Notes: generated by a model not told the origin, from the letters alone. A stretch of DNA of 64,000 nt from an uncultured Clostridium sp. (GCA_900549235.1 URNT01000017.1:11433-75432); one strand, 5' to 3'; counted from the stretch's first letter, positions 10,136 to 19,142 are shown. Made by a program: numbers and translations.

Positions 10136-11209
10136 TTCATACCGCCGGATCCATTCCTTGGTGCCTTCCACCTTTACCGCCTCGCTGCGGTTTAAAGTCA
10201 GAAACTTCACCAGCTCATAGCAGCTGATCCAGATCTCGTTGCTGCTTTCCTTCTGGGATTCGTCAAAGACCAGCTCGATACCGAAATGGAGATGGGGCTG
10301 CTTGATGTTGTTGGTATTTTCTGTGGTGCTGTAGCCGGTGCGTCCCAGATAGCCGATGACGTCTCCGGCCTGGACGACGCTGCCTTCCTTGAGATTTGAC
10401 TGGTAGGGATAGTCCTTCCTCAGGTGGGCGTAATAGTAGTAGCGCTTCCTGTCAAAGCTGCGGATCCCCAGCCGCCAGCCTCCGTACTGGTTCCAGCCCA
10501 TGGCTTCGACGGTGCCCGATTCAACGGCGATGATTGGAGTTCCCACCTGCCCCATCATATCATGTCCCAGGTGCTGCCTCTTAAAGCCGTAGCTTCTGGC
10601 AGTGCCGAAATCATCATAATCGGTGTAGGGAAAGCCCTTTGCAATAGGGGAAAATGCCTTCAGCCCGTATTTTGTTACCCATACTGTTTCAGGGTCCCCC
10701 GCAGCCCCGCCGTCTACACCGGAGGGAAGATAGGCCGCCGGAGCCTCGCTTGCGGGGATCTCAGCCTGAAACTGGCCTACCAGGCCGTCCAGAACTGCAC
10801 CGTAGGCTTCCCGGTAGTAGCGGAAGTATTTCATATCCTTTGTGAGTTCCTCCAGCGTGGTGTCTCCATTTTTCAGGGAGGCGGCCACTGTGTCCATATG
10901 CTCTGCTTTATATCTGGAAAAATCCCCGCCGTAGCGCGCTCCGAGATAGGCTAACAGGTCTACCCAGTTTAAATGGATCTGGTCCTGGCAGGTATCCACG
11001 TCATAGCGGAAGGCCTGGTTCATGGCCTCACTGGTCACATTAAAATCTACCCATTTTATGTAGTCCTTTTTCTCTGCCTCAGGAGGGCTGGCGGCTCTGG
11101 AAAGCACCGCCCTGCCGGTATCTGTCCGCATGAAAAAAAAGCAGAGGCAGAGGGCGGTGAGAAATACGATTTCACTGAAGATAATGGTTTTGGAGCGGTC
11201 TCTCTTCAT
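10118..11209 (-). CDS. Membrane-anchored M23 (LytM-type) metallopeptidase
   Basis: A 363-residue protein with one N-terminal membrane segment (about residues 9-27), an extracytoplasmic linker domain (40-175) and a C-terminal LytM domain (about 205-320). Zinc and catalytic residues are visible: His213 and Asp217 in HLGHD, His262 in YYYYAHL, and HLHFG with His306/His308. Such enzymes cut peptidoglycan cross-bridges or serve as wall-remodelling or sporulation factors. It is a single gene facing the serine operon. Exact role, for example in sporulation, is not determinable here. Confidence 0.88.
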   Translation of the reverse strand: MKRDRSKTIIFSEIVFLTALCLCFFFMRTDTGRAVLSRAASPPEAEKKDYIKWVDFNVTSEAMNQAFRYDVDTCQDQIHLNWVDLLAYLGARYGGDFSRYKAEHMDTVAASLKNGDTTLEELTKDMKYFRYYREAYGAVLDGLVGQFQAEIPASEAPAAYLPSGVDGGAAGDPETVWVTKYGLKAFSPIAKGFPYTDYDDFGTARSYGFKRQHLGHDMMGQVGTPIIAVESGTVEAMGWNQYGGWRLGIRSFDRKRYYYYAHLRKDYPYQSNLKEGSVVQAGDVIGYLGRTGYSTTENTNNIKQPHLHFGIELVFDESQKESSNEIWISCYELVKFLTLNRSEAVKVEGTKEWIRRYETKEQP

Positions 11210-11277
11210 AAAAAAGCAGTCTCCCGGAATTAGTATATAGACAGTATATGTGAGGGAGGGACGGGAAATACGCTCTC

Positions 11278-11306
11278 TTGAGTCTGTCCCTCAAATATGG
11301 TATGAT
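11278..11306 (+). promoter_or_regulatory. Sigma-A promoter for the iron alcohol dehydrogenase
   Basis: TTGAGT, 17-base spacer, TATGAT, about 40 bases upstream of the start codon. Confidence 0.6.
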
Positions 11307-11345
11307 AATGATCAGAAGAATGAATCAATTTCAGAGGAGGTCCCT

Positions 11346-12524
11346 ATGGAAAATTTTGAATTTTACACCCCTACAAGAATGATTTTTGGAAAGGACACCC
11401 AGCATCAGGTGGGAAAATTGGTAAAGGAATACGGATTTAAAAAGGTGCTGGTACATTTTGGCGGAGCCAGCGCAAAGAAGTCCGGGCTTTTAGATCAGGT
11501 GCTTGATGCGCTGAAGGCAGAGGGGATCCAGTATCTGACTCTGGGCGGCGTTCAGGCTAACCCTACCCTTGCTATGGCAAGACAGGGAATTAAGCTGTGC
11601 CTGGAGGAGCAGGTGGACTTTATCCTGGCAGTAGGAGGGGGAAGCGTGCTGGATTCCTCCAAGTGCATTGCAGACGGGGCAGGGAATCCTGAGGAGGATG
11701 TATGGGATTTCTTTACAAAGGGCATTTTGCCGAAGAAGGCTCTTCCGGTAGGCTGTATCCTGACTCTGGCGGCTTCCGGCAGCGAGATGAGCGCCTCCTG
11801 TGTAATCACAAATGAGGAGGAGGGATTAAAGAGGGGCTTTAACAGCGTGACCCACCGGCCCTTATTTTCCATCTGCAATCCGGAACTGACCTACAGTGTG
11901 AATAAATTCCAGACCGGCTGCGGTACAGTGGATATTATGATGCATACATTGGAACGGTATTTCAGCCCTACAAAGGATACCATGCTCACAGACCGGATCG
12001 CCGAGGGACTGTTAAAGACGGTGATCGAGGCAGGAACCGTAGCGGATCAAAAGCCGGATGACTACGAAGCAAGGGCCTCCCTTATGTGGGCCGGAAGCCT
12101 GTCCCATAATAACCTGACAAGTGCCGGACGTACCTTCCTGATGCAGGTTCACCAGTTAGAGCACGAGCTTTCCGGTATGTATCCCCGGATCGCCCATGGA
12201 GCCGGTCTGTCTGCTTTATGGCCCTCCTGGGCAAGATTCGTCTGCCCTGCCGCCCCGGAACGCTTCGCCCGGTATGCAGTTAAGGTCTGGAACCTGGAAA
12301 TGGATTTTGAAAATCCCATGAACACCGCCCTGGCAGGAATCCAGGCAACCGAGGATTTCTTTAAGAGCCTGGGGATGCCGGTCAGCCTCAGAGAACTGGA
12401 AGTAGACCCGGATCGCCTGGAGGAGATGGCCGTAAAATGCACCAATATGGGTAAGAGAACGCTGGCCGGGATCCGGGAGCTGGGGAAGGATGAGATGTTA
12501 GAGATTTACCGGATGGCGATGTAG
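11346..12524 (+). CDS. Iron-containing alcohol dehydrogenase (BdhA/YqhD-like)
   Basis: NAD(P)H-dependent alcohol/aldehyde oxidoreductase of the group III (Fe) family, 392 residues. I chose ATG 11346 because GAGGAGG ends 5 bases upstream; an open extension to 11250 has no such site. MENFEFYTPTRMIFGK is the usual opening for butanol/long-chain alcohol dehydrogenase relatives. AVGGGSVLDSSK is the nucleotide-binding motif, and metal ligands lie in GTVDIMMHTLE, QLEHELSG and RIAHGAGLS. The physiological substrate (butanol, propanediol or an aldehyde) is uncertain. Confidence 0.9.
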   Translation: MENFEFYTPTRMIFGKDTQHQVGKLVKEYGFKKVLVHFGGASAKKSGLLDQVLDALKAEGIQYLTLGGVQANPTLAMARQGIKLCLEEQVDFILAVGGGSVLDSSKCIADGAGNPEEDVWDFFTKGILPKKALPVGCILTLAASGSEMSASCVITNEEEGLKRGFNSVTHRPLFSICNPELTYSVNKFQTGCGTVDIMMHTLERYFSPTKDTMLTDRIAEGLLKTVIEAGTVADQKPDDYEARASLMWAGSLSHNNLTSAGRTFLMQVHQLEHELSGMYPRIAHGAGLSALWPSWARFVCPAAPERFARYAVKVWNLEMDFENPMNTALAGIQATEDFFKSLGMPVSLRELEVDPDRLEEMAVKCTNMGKRTLAGIRELGKDEMLEIYRMAM

Positions 12525-12547
12525 GGAGCATAGAAAGGAGCTGACTT

Positions 12548-13288
12548 ATGAAACGCCTCTTTGCCGGCCTCATTGACTACCTGCTTATATTCACCCCTGT
12601 AGAACTCATAACAGCGGTTCTTTACATAAAAACAGCCTCCAGCTGGACCGCCCTGCTGTTTCAGACCATTGCCGCTTTTATCTGCCTGTTTCTTACGGAT
12701 CTGCTTTTTAAGGGCAGTTCCGTTGGAAAGAGGCTTCTGAGGGCAGAGCCGGTCTTAAAAGAGCAGAGCCTGCTGCGGTTTGCGGTTCTCCACAGCTTAT
12801 ACAAGCTGCTTTTTATCTGCCTGCTTCCCATCGGGCTGCTGGTTTATCTGGGAAAAGGGGGAGAAATGCCCTATGACCGGGATTTCTATCAGATCAGCCG
12901 GGAAGGAAAGCCCATGGGAGTAAGCCTTAAGCGCCTGGCCGCATTTGGGATTGACTATCTGCTGCTGATTTTTATATTGATTCCCAGTGTGACTGCATAT
13001 GCGTCCTTTATGTCTCCCACAGCGCTGCCTCATCAGATACTTCCCTGGACTGCCCTGCTGATATATGCATACTTTTTCCTGCAGGATCTGCTTTTTAGGG
13101 GCAGCTCCATTGGAAAGAAGGCGGTGGGCCTCAGGGTGGTCTTAAAAGACCGCAGCCTGCTCCGGTTTGCAGCCCTTCATGGACTTTTAAAAATGATTTT
13201 TTCCTGTGTTTACATCATTACACTGCCGGTTTATCTGATCCGGAACGGTATGCCCTATGACGCTTATTTTTATCAGTCGATCCAGTAA
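12548..13288 (+). CDS. Membrane protein with two tandem RDD domains
   Basis: A 246-residue integral membrane protein built from two copies of the same unit. Copy 1 (residues 1-~115) has KRLFAGLIDYLLIF, DLLFKGSSVGKRLLRAEPVL and MPYDRDFYQ; copy 2 (~120-246) has KRLAAFGIDYLLLI, DLLFRGSSIGKKAVGLRVVL and MPYDAYFYQ. Each opens with the Arg...Asp pattern that names the RDD family. It follows the dehydrogenase by 23 bases with its own AAAGGAG site. RDD proteins are linked to ion or osmolyte transport and membrane stress, but function here is unknown. Confidence 0.85.
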   Translation: MKRLFAGLIDYLLIFTPVELITAVLYIKTASSWTALLFQTIAAFICLFLTDLLFKGSSVGKRLLRAEPVLKEQSLLRFAVLHSLYKLLFICLLPIGLLVYLGKGGEMPYDRDFYQISREGKPMGVSLKRLAAFGIDYLLLIFILIPSVTAYASFMSPTALPHQILPWTALLIYAYFFLQDLLFRGSSIGKKAVGLRVVLKDRSLLRFAALHGLLKMIFSCVYIITLPVYLIRNGMPYDAYFYQSIQ

Positions 13289-13353
13289 AATCGGAACGGA
13301 TTTTATAGGAAAAATAAAACACGTCGGTTGAGACGGAAAGAGGAGATCGCGCT

Positions 13354-13957
13354 ATGGATTTACAGACTTTGCAGTCCGTTTTGACAATCGGAGAAACTGT
13401 GGCGGTGATATTTTTATGGGCGTACTGGACGATGGCACAGTATTAGGAGTGCCAGAAAAAGCCGCTCCTGATATGGTGAAAAATTTTATAACAGTTGTAA
13501 GTAATCCGGCATTATTTTTCCCTACGGTGTATCTGGTGCCTGAGATTATCAGATTTGATGAGAAACGCACCATTATCCATGTGCATATTCCTTCGAGTGC
13601 AGAGGTACATAGTTATAAAAGAGTGATTTATGACCGTGTAAATGATTCAGATGTGAAGGCAACAGCCACAGGCGCGATAGCTCAGATGTATATTCGCAAA
13701 CAGATCTGCGGCTGGATTTACTGCCTGAAATTCGCATTATGGCACAAAATCACGCTGGAGGGCAGTATCTGTGGACAGCATGAACGGATATGGAATTACT
13801 GAAAAGCGCCGGGCTATACGGGCGGGATATTGCAACAGGAGAAGAAGGATGTAATCTTGCGGCAATTCTGAAAGACATGGCAGCTTTAAATATATTAGAG
13901 CGTCAGGGATCTTATAAAAGTACGGCATATGTATTGAAAGAAAGAGAAAAATGGTGA
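13354..13957 (+). pseudogene. Decayed AlbA_2 (Schlafen-like) putative DNA-binding/ATPase-type gene
   Basis: Three frames carry successive parts of one protein. Frame A opens MDLQTLQSVLTIGETVAV (13354). Frame B (13416 on) reads MGVLDDGTVLGVPEKAAPDM and continues to IAQMYIRKQ. A third stretch in another frame reads LRLDLLPEIRIMAQNHAGG, and the tail MELLKSAGLYGRDIATGEEG ends at 13957. This is the order of an AlbA_2-domain transcriptional-regulator-like protein. About 20-25 residues seem lost after GETVAV, and most of the region between the domain and the winged-helix tail is missing. Not functional. Confidence 0.75.
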
Positions 13958-13960
13958 AAT

Positions 13961-14000
13961 TATGGAGGCCGCCGGCAAACCCGGCTGGCCTCCATATTTT
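13961..14000. terminator. Bidirectional terminator between pseudogene and MBL hydrolase gene
   Basis: TATGGAGGCC pairs with GGCCTCCATA around an inner GCCGG/CCGGC stem, followed by TTTT on the plus strand; the minus-strand side also runs into an A/T-rich tract. It probably serves the minus-strand hydrolase gene, whose stop codon touches it. Confidence 0.75.
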
Positions 14001-14802
14001 ATAACTCTATAATCTCCCCGTCCTCCGGTACCAGAAGATTTCCATGATAATACTCCTTCCCCTCTGCCGTATAAAGCTCCTTCCTCTTTCCAATCTGCTT
14101 ATCCTCCGTATGCCACAGCACCAGATTTGGGATGCCCAGGTGTTCAGCAAGCTCGCAGGCTTCTTTCACGGTGCTGTGATGCTTTTCGTAGGGCTGGAAG
14201 CGCTCTCTGTCCCGGTACAGGCAGAAGGCCTCATGAAGGAGCCAGTGGCTGCCTTCTACGTAAGCCCGGCACTCAGGGTTGTAGGGCTCGTCCCCGGCGC
14301 AGGTGAAGCGGCGGCCGTTTTTCAGAAGGGTGGTGAAGCCGAACTGCTTTGCCTTAGTGGAAAGGATGTCAAAGAAGGTGACATCATAGTCCAGGATCCG
14401 CACCGTTTCTCCATCCTCCACAGGAATCAGAAAGATCCGTTCCCCGATCATTTTGTAGAATTTCCCCTGCAGGGTAAGACGGCACAGGGTAGAAATGGTG
14501 TCGGTCAGTCCCTGGTGACAGTAGATCTTAAATTCTCCTTCATAGCTTCCCTTTTTCATGGCGGCGGCGATCATGCGGATGATCCATACTACGCCCAGAA
14601 TATGGTCCGTGTGCTCATGGGTCACAAACATATTGTGGATATGGGTCAGCTCAACATTCATATCTTCCAGGATTCTCAGGATCCCGTTTCCGCCCCCGGC
14701 ATCCACCATAAAAAACTCATCTCCATCCTTCAGCGCGAAACAGGTATTGTAGCAGCGCACCGCCTGGGCGTTGCCGGTTCCGAATACATATAATTCTTCC
14801 AT
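13999..14802 (-). CDS. Metallo-beta-lactamase-fold hydrolase (RNase Z-like group)
   Basis: A 267-residue cytoplasmic MBL-fold protein. Zinc ligands are in THEHTDH (His62, His64, Asp66, His67), followed by a CAGDEPYNP segment and a late EKHHSTVKEACELAEHLG motif as in the RNase Z/arylsulfatase-like subgroup. No RNase Z exosite arm is recognised, so a phosphodiesterase or small-molecule hydrolase is as likely as tRNA processing. It is a single gene; a promoter containing a perfect palindrome lies upstream. Confidence 0.83.
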   Translation of the reverse strand: MEELYVFGTGNAQAVRCYNTCFALKDGDEFFMVDAGGGNGILRILEDMNVELTHIHNMFVTHEHTDHILGVVWIIRMIAAAMKKGSYEGEFKIYCHQGLTDTISTLCRLTLQGKFYKMIGERIFLIPVEDGETVRILDYDVTFFDILSTKAKQFGFTTLLKNGRRFTCAGDEPYNPECRAYVEGSHWLLHEAFCLYRDRERFQPYEKHHSTVKEACELAEHLGIPNLVLWHTEDKQIGKRKELYTAEGKEYYHGNLLVPEDGEIIEL

Positions 14803-14840
14803 TGTCCTCTGCCTCCTTTTGCGGCTTTATCACCAGCTTT

Positions 14841-14869
14841 ATCTTATGTCATTTTCCGGAAAATGTCAA
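14841..14869 (-). promoter_or_regulatory. Promoter of MBL hydrolase with 16-bp palindromic operator
   Basis: On the minus strand: TTGACA (14869-14864), 17-base spacer, TAAGAT (14846-14841). A perfect 16-base palindrome, CATTTTCCGGAAAATG (14850-14865), occupies the spacer and the edge of the -35, the classic position for a repressor. Confidence 0.6.
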
Positions 14870-14984
14870 AGCCTTCCCATTCTGTATTCTCCTGTACATG
14901 AATCAGGGAGCCAAGAGGACTTCTCAGTCAGATGCGGATATGGTATCATAAAAGCACAAAAAACGAGAAAGGATTCGATTCTAA

Positions 14985-15644
14985 ATGATGGTGCGGAGAA
15001 TGAGGTTCGACGTATGGCTCTGTATGGCGGTGGCTTATGCCGTCAGCATGGTGCCAGCAAGTATGATGAACAGCAGAGCAGATGCCAGGTATGAGGCTTA
15101 TGAGGAGGCTCATACCGCAGAGGCAGGAGCGGTTGGCGGAATCGCCGGGGAGGAGGTTTTCCGGGCGCAAAATGTAGAGGACATCCTGTCCCATGAGACC
15201 TTTACGGTGGTGTCTCCAGGGATTGAGTACCGCAATCGGGGGATGGGATTTTATGGCGGAAGGACTCTGTATGCGCTGACGCTGCCTTCCGGGGAAGTGG
15301 TAGCGGCCTGTATTAACGGCGATTCCGTGCAGAGCCTGGGAAGTGATCTGTATAGCGGTGACAATATTCTGCCTGTAGGAAAAGCCGTATATGAGGATCT
15401 GGCGGCTGATGAAGGATTTCTGGAACAGATTGAGACAGGGGAGAAATTGAGCCGTACAGATTTTTATGTGGATATGGTGGGAGAAGCGCTGCGGATGGGA
15501 AAAGAGCAGTTTACGGAAATGCCGGTTATGGCGGTTCAGCTTCTGACGGGGGCTGTCAGCTTTGCCGCGCTGCATATGCTGGGTTCCAGGTTTGGTATAT
15601 TTCCCTATATCATCCCGCCCAGAAGAAAGCAGGAAGATGAATGA
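14985..15644 (+). CDS. Unrecognised membrane protein with two predicted membrane segments
   Basis: A 219-residue protein I do not recognise. It has an N-terminal hydrophobic segment (about residues 8-27), a central soluble domain rich in acidic residues with the stretch FYGGRTLYALTLPSGEVVA, and a second hydrophobic segment near 185-205 followed by a basic tail (IIPPRRKQEDE). Topology suggests an external domain tethered at both ends. It lies alone between the MBL gene (divergent) and fbp, which has its own promoter. Composition matches the neighbours. No function proposed. Confidence 0.7.
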   Translation: MMVRRMRFDVWLCMAVAYAVSMVPASMMNSRADARYEAYEEAHTAEAGAVGGIAGEEVFRAQNVEDILSHETFTVVSPGIEYRNRGMGFYGGRTLYALTLPSGEVVAACINGDSVQSLGSDLYSGDNILPVGKAVYEDLAADEGFLEQIETGEKLSRTDFYVDMVGEALRMGKEQFTEMPVMAVQLLTGAVSFAALHMLGSRFGIFPYIIPPRRKQEDE

Positions 15645-15675
15645 AAATATGGATGGATTGAAATCTGAACAAGAA

Positions 15676-15704
15676 TTGTCAACAACGTATTTTTATGCTA
15701 CTAT
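15676..15704 (+). promoter_or_regulatory. Sigma-A promoter of fbp
   Basis: TTGTCA, 17-base spacer, TACTAT with an extended TGC before the -10. It lies between the upstream membrane-protein gene and fbp. Confidence 0.6.
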
Positions 15705-15747
15705 ATTTTTATGCAAAAACAAGCATTGATCGGGGGAGGGACAACGT

Positions 15748-17685
15748 ATGAGAGACCTGGCGTATCTGCAGCTTTTGGCGAGAGAATATCCGAATCTGAA
15801 GGAAGCAACAAGTGAAATTGTAAATCTGATGGCAATATGCAGCCTTCCCAAGGGGACTGAATATTTTTTCAGTGATCTCCATGGGGAGTATGAGGCATTT
15901 ATCCACTTGCTCCGGTCCTCCTCCGGCATTACCAGAGAGAAGATCAAGGCCACTTTCGGTCATCTGATCCCTGAGGAGGAGCAGCTGAAGCTGGCAAATC
16001 TGATCTATTATCCGGAGCGGAATCTGGCCCGGATGCAGAAGCAGGGGCATTATTCCGAGGACTGGCAGAAGATCACTATCTACCGTCTGGTTCAGATCTG
16101 CAAGGAGGTTTCATCTAAATATACCCGTTCAAAGGTGCGTAAAAAAATGCCCCGGGAATTTGCCTATATCATTGATGAGCTTCTCCATGTGGATTACAAT
16201 GATGAAAATAAAAAGCTGTATTATGATGAGATCATCCATACCATTATCGAAACGGGGATCGGAGGCAATTTTATTATTGCTCTCAGCCGGCTGATCCAGA
16301 ATCTGACCGTTGATAATCTTCATATTATCGGGGATATTTTTGACAGAGGCCCCAGGGCGGATATTATTATGGAGGAGCTGATGAATTTCCACGACGTGGA
16401 CGTGCAGTGGGGAAACCATGACATATCCTGGATGGGAGCGGCTACAGGCAATCTGGCCTGTATCTGCAATGTGCTCCGCATTGCCATCAGCTACAACAGC
16501 TTTGACGTGTTAGAGGATGGCTACGGCATCAATCTGCGCCCCCTTTCCATGTTTGCGGCCAGGCTTTACCAGGATGATCCTTGCGAGCGCTTTATGCCTA
16601 AGATCCTGGATGAAAATATATACGACGCCGTAGATCCCGGCCTTGCGGCCAAGATGCATAAAGCCATTGCGGTGATCCAGTTCAAGGTAGAGGGAGCCCT
16701 GATCAAGCGTCATCCGGAGTATGGGATGGATGGCCGGGTGCTTCTGGAGGCAGTGGATTATGAAAAATGGACGGTGGATATTGACGGAAAGACCTATCCC
16801 ATGCTGGATAAAAATTTCCCAACTATCGATCCGAAAAATCCCCTGGAGCTTACCAGAGGGGAAAAGGAGCTGCTGCGTGCCCTCAGCGCCTCCTTTAAGC
16901 ACAGCGAGCTGCTTCACCGCCATGTGAAGTTTCTCTACTCCCACGGGGCCATTTACAAATGCTGTAATTCCAATCTGCTGTATCATGGCTGCATCCCCAT
17001 GAAAAAGGATGGGAGCTTTGAAGATCTGACTGTAAAGGGAAGGGCCTACAGCGGAAAGGCACTGATGGATTATCTGAACCAGGAGGTGCAGAACGCCTAC
17101 TTTATGCCGGAGGGACAGCCGGGGAAGGAATGGGCTGTGGATCTGATGTGGTATCTCTGGTGCGGCGCCAGGTCACCGGTGTTTGGAAAGGATAAGATAA
17201 CCACCTTTGAGCATTATTTTGTAGCGGACAAGGCGGCCCATAAGGAGGTTATGAACCCCTATTACCAGCTCAGTGTAGATGAAGAATGCTGCAACCGGAT
17301 CCTTCAGGAGTTCGGTCTTCCCGTAGAAGGCTCCCATATCATAAACGGACACGTACCTGTCAAATTAAAGGACGGGGAGAAGCCTATGAAGGCAGGCGGC
17401 AAGCTCTTTATCATAGACGGAGGGCTTTCAAAGGCCTACCAGAGCACCACAGGGATCGCAGGCTATACCTTGATCTACAATTCCCATCACCTGGCTCTGG
17501 CGGAGCATATGCCCTTTGACCCCAAAAAGGACAGCACCCCAAGGGTATCGGTGGTTGAAAAGGTAAAATCCAGAGTCATGGTAGCGGATACGGATAGGGG
17601 GCGGGAGCTGAAGGGACAGATCGCGGACCTGAAGGAGCTGGTAGCGGCTTACCGGGAAGGAAAGATAAAAGAAAGGGTTGAATAA
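15748..17685 (+). CDS. fbp: Fructose-1,6-bisphosphatase, class III
   Basis: Hydrolyses fructose-1,6-bisphosphate to fructose-6-phosphate for gluconeogenesis. At 645 residues it matches the Firmicute class III enzyme, a member of the calcineurin-type metallophosphatase fold. Metal-binding motifs are in order: SDLHGEYEAF near residue 37, GDIFDRGPR near 197, and GNHDISWMGA near 222, with a late HIINGHVPVK and GGLSKAYQ. The stop codon overlaps the start of the next gene by one base. Confidence 0.96.
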   Translation: MRDLAYLQLLAREYPNLKEATSEIVNLMAICSLPKGTEYFFSDLHGEYEAFIHLLRSSSGITREKIKATFGHLIPEEEQLKLANLIYYPERNLARMQKQGHYSEDWQKITIYRLVQICKEVSSKYTRSKVRKKMPREFAYIIDELLHVDYNDENKKLYYDEIIHTIIETGIGGNFIIALSRLIQNLTVDNLHIIGDIFDRGPRADIIMEELMNFHDVDVQWGNHDISWMGAATGNLACICNVLRIAISYNSFDVLEDGYGINLRPLSMFAARLYQDDPCERFMPKILDENIYDAVDPGLAAKMHKAIAVIQFKVEGALIKRHPEYGMDGRVLLEAVDYEKWTVDIDGKTYPMLDKNFPTIDPKNPLELTRGEKELLRALSASFKHSELLHRHVKFLYSHGAIYKCCNSNLLYHGCIPMKKDGSFEDLTVKGRAYSGKALMDYLNQEVQNAYFMPEGQPGKEWAVDLMWYLWCGARSPVFGKDKITTFEHYFVADKAAHKEVMNPYYQLSVDEECCNRILQEFGLPVEGSHIINGHVPVKLKDGEKPMKAGGKLFIIDGGLSKAYQSTTGIAGYTLIYNSHHLALAEHMPFDPKKDSTPRVSVVEKVKSRVMVADTDRGRELKGQIADLKELVAAYREGKIKERVE

Positions 17686-18194
17686 TGAATAAAACGGAAT
17701 TTTTGCAGGGCCTGAAGGCAGAGCTTGAGGGACGGGTGCCGCATTCGGTGATCCAGGAAAACCTGCGTTACTATGACACATATATTTCGGAGGAGACTGC
17801 AAAGGGACATACTGAGGCAGAGGTGATCGAAAGCCTTGGGGGGCCGAAGATCATCGGCAGAACCATTGTGGACGCGGCCATCGATGCGGAGGATCGGCCG
17901 GATGGCTACGAGACCTACGGCTCCGGTCCTGTTTATGAGGATGGGGAGGCTTCCAGCTCCCGCTCTGATACAACAGATCCCTTCGGGCAGAGGGGCTTTG
18001 GCCATGTCCATTATGTAGATTTCAGCAAATGGTATACCAGGCTCATTGCAGGACTGGTGGTGCTGCTTGCTATTGTGCTGCTGATCACTATCTTTCTTGG
18101 GATCCTGGGTCTGGCAGGCATTATCCTTTCATACCTTGGCCCGGTGATCCTGATCTTCCTGATCATCTGGATCTTCCGTGGCTCCAGACGGTAG
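17685..18194 (+). CDS. DUF1700-family membrane protein
   Basis: A 169-residue protein with an N-terminal DUF1700-type helical region (MNKTEFLQGLKAELEGRVP through ESLGGPKIIGRTIVDAA), a Ser/Gly-rich linker, and a C-terminal hydrophobic region (about residues 118-162) long enough for two membrane segments, ending RGSRR. The start overlaps the fbp stop (TAATG), so it is translationally coupled to fbp. DUF1700 genes often accompany PadR regulators, but none is present here. Function unknown. Confidence 0.82.
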   Translation: MNKTEFLQGLKAELEGRVPHSVIQENLRYYDTYISEETAKGHTEAEVIESLGGPKIIGRTIVDAAIDAEDRPDGYETYGSGPVYEDGEASSSRSDTTDPFGQRGFGHVHYVDFSKWYTRLIAGLVVLLAIVLLITIFLGILGLAGIILSYLGPVILIFLIIWIFRGSRR

Positions 18195-18213
18195 GCGGGG
18201 CGCAGATCCTCTC

Positions 18214-18242
18214 TTGACAAATTTCCTGAGTAATAATATACT
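18214..18242 (+). promoter_or_regulatory. Sigma-A promoter of the first NlpC/P60 gene
   Basis: TTGACA, 17-base spacer, TATACT: near-consensus. Confidence 0.75.
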
Positions 18243-18253
18243 TGTATCAAATG

Positions 18254-18270
18254 TGTAACAATTTTGTAAC
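18254..18270 (+). promoter_or_regulatory. WalR (YycF)-like box
   Basis: TGTAAC, 5 bases, TGTAAC matches the published WalR consensus TGTWAH-N5-TGTWAH at all positions. It lies just downstream of the predicted transcription start, a position more usual for repression than activation. Confidence 0.55.
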
Positions 18271-18307
18271 AATTATAAAACAAAGGAATTTGGTTAGGAG
18301 AATGACA

Positions 18308-19027
18308 GTGGATCGGAGTCAGTTCAGAAAGAGATTATGGAAAGCAGCAGCAGGTCTGTGCCTGTGCGCCGGACTTTTGCTTGCAGGACCAAAGGAAAGC
18401 CAGGCGGCGATCCGGCAGGCGGAGGTGCAGACCCGCACCGTATATATGGTAAAGATCGAGGCGCCTGAGGCAGCCGTATACCAGAAGGCGGACAAGAGTT
18501 CAGGAAAGCTGGCCAGTGTAAAGAGAGGCCAGACCTTTGATGTATTAGAGAGCAGCGATGGCGGCTGGGTGAAGATCCGTACTGGCGGAAAGGAAGGCTA
18601 TCTTAAGACCTCCGGAACCGCTACAGTGATGGAAAAAACCAGTGAAACTGTGGATTCCGACGCCAGAACCCGCCGTCAGGTGGTAGAGTATGCCTTACAG
18701 TTTGTGGGAAACCCTTATGTATACGGCGGCACAGATCCAAACCAGGGGGCAGACTGCTCCGGCTTTACCCGCTATGTGCTGGACCGGGCGGCGGCAGTGG
18801 AGCTGCCTCATTCCTCCAAGGGCCAGTCCGCCTGCGGAGAGGATATTTCTATCGATGAGATGCAGCCGGGAGACCTGCTGTTTTACAGCGGCAGCAGCGG
18901 CATCAATCATGTGGCCCTGTACATCGGTGACGGACAGGTGGTACATGCTTCCACAGAAAAGACCGGTATAAAGACATCCCCTTATGACTACCGAACCCCT
19001 GTAAAGGCGGTCAGCCTCATTTCTTAA
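18308..19027 (+). CDS. Secreted SH3-NlpC/P60 cell-wall hydrolase
   Basis: About 239 residues: signal peptide (WKAAAGLCLCAGLLLAGP, cleavage near SQA-A), one bacterial SH3 domain (about 45-110) and a C-terminal NlpC/P60 peptidase. The catalytic Cys is in GADCSGFTRYVL (Cys150) and the His in NHVALYIGDGQVVHAS. I prefer GTG 18308 because AGGAG ends 7 bases before it; ATG 18302, in the same frame, leaves only one base. The protein should cut the D-gamma-Glu bond in wall stem peptides. It is paralogous to the next gene and has its own promoter and terminator. Confidence 0.9.
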   Translation: MDRSQFRKRLWKAAAGLCLCAGLLLAGPKESQAAIRQAEVQTRTVYMVKIEAPEAAVYQKADKSSGKLASVKRGQTFDVLESSDGGWVKIRTGGKEGYLKTSGTATVMEKTSETVDSDARTRRQVVEYALQFVGNPYVYGGTDPNQGADCSGFTRYVLDRAAAVELPHSSKGQSACGEDISIDEMQPGDLLFYSGSSGINHVALYIGDGQVVHASTEKTGIKTSPYDYRTPVKAVSLIS

Positions 19028-19048
19028 TAGAGTCACATAACATATGAA

Positions 19049-19080
19049 AACCTGCTTTTACAGCGGGTTTTTCTATTTTT
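19049..19080 (+). terminator. Intrinsic terminator after first NlpC/P60 gene
   Basis: AACCTGC / GCGGGTT stem (one G-U), 7-base loop, then TTTCTATTTTT. Confidence 0.8.
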
Positions 19081-19142
19081 GTATCTTTTGTAAATGAAAT
19101 ATAGCTAGGATATGAACTGTTTATTAAAAAAATATAAATTGG

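Noticed and set aside
18242..18307. Upstream starts for the first NlpC/P60 gene (18242 or ATG 18302)
   Set aside because: 18242 lies at the promoter -10 and the WalR-like box; ATG 18302 is one base from AGGAG. GTG 18308 has proper spacing.
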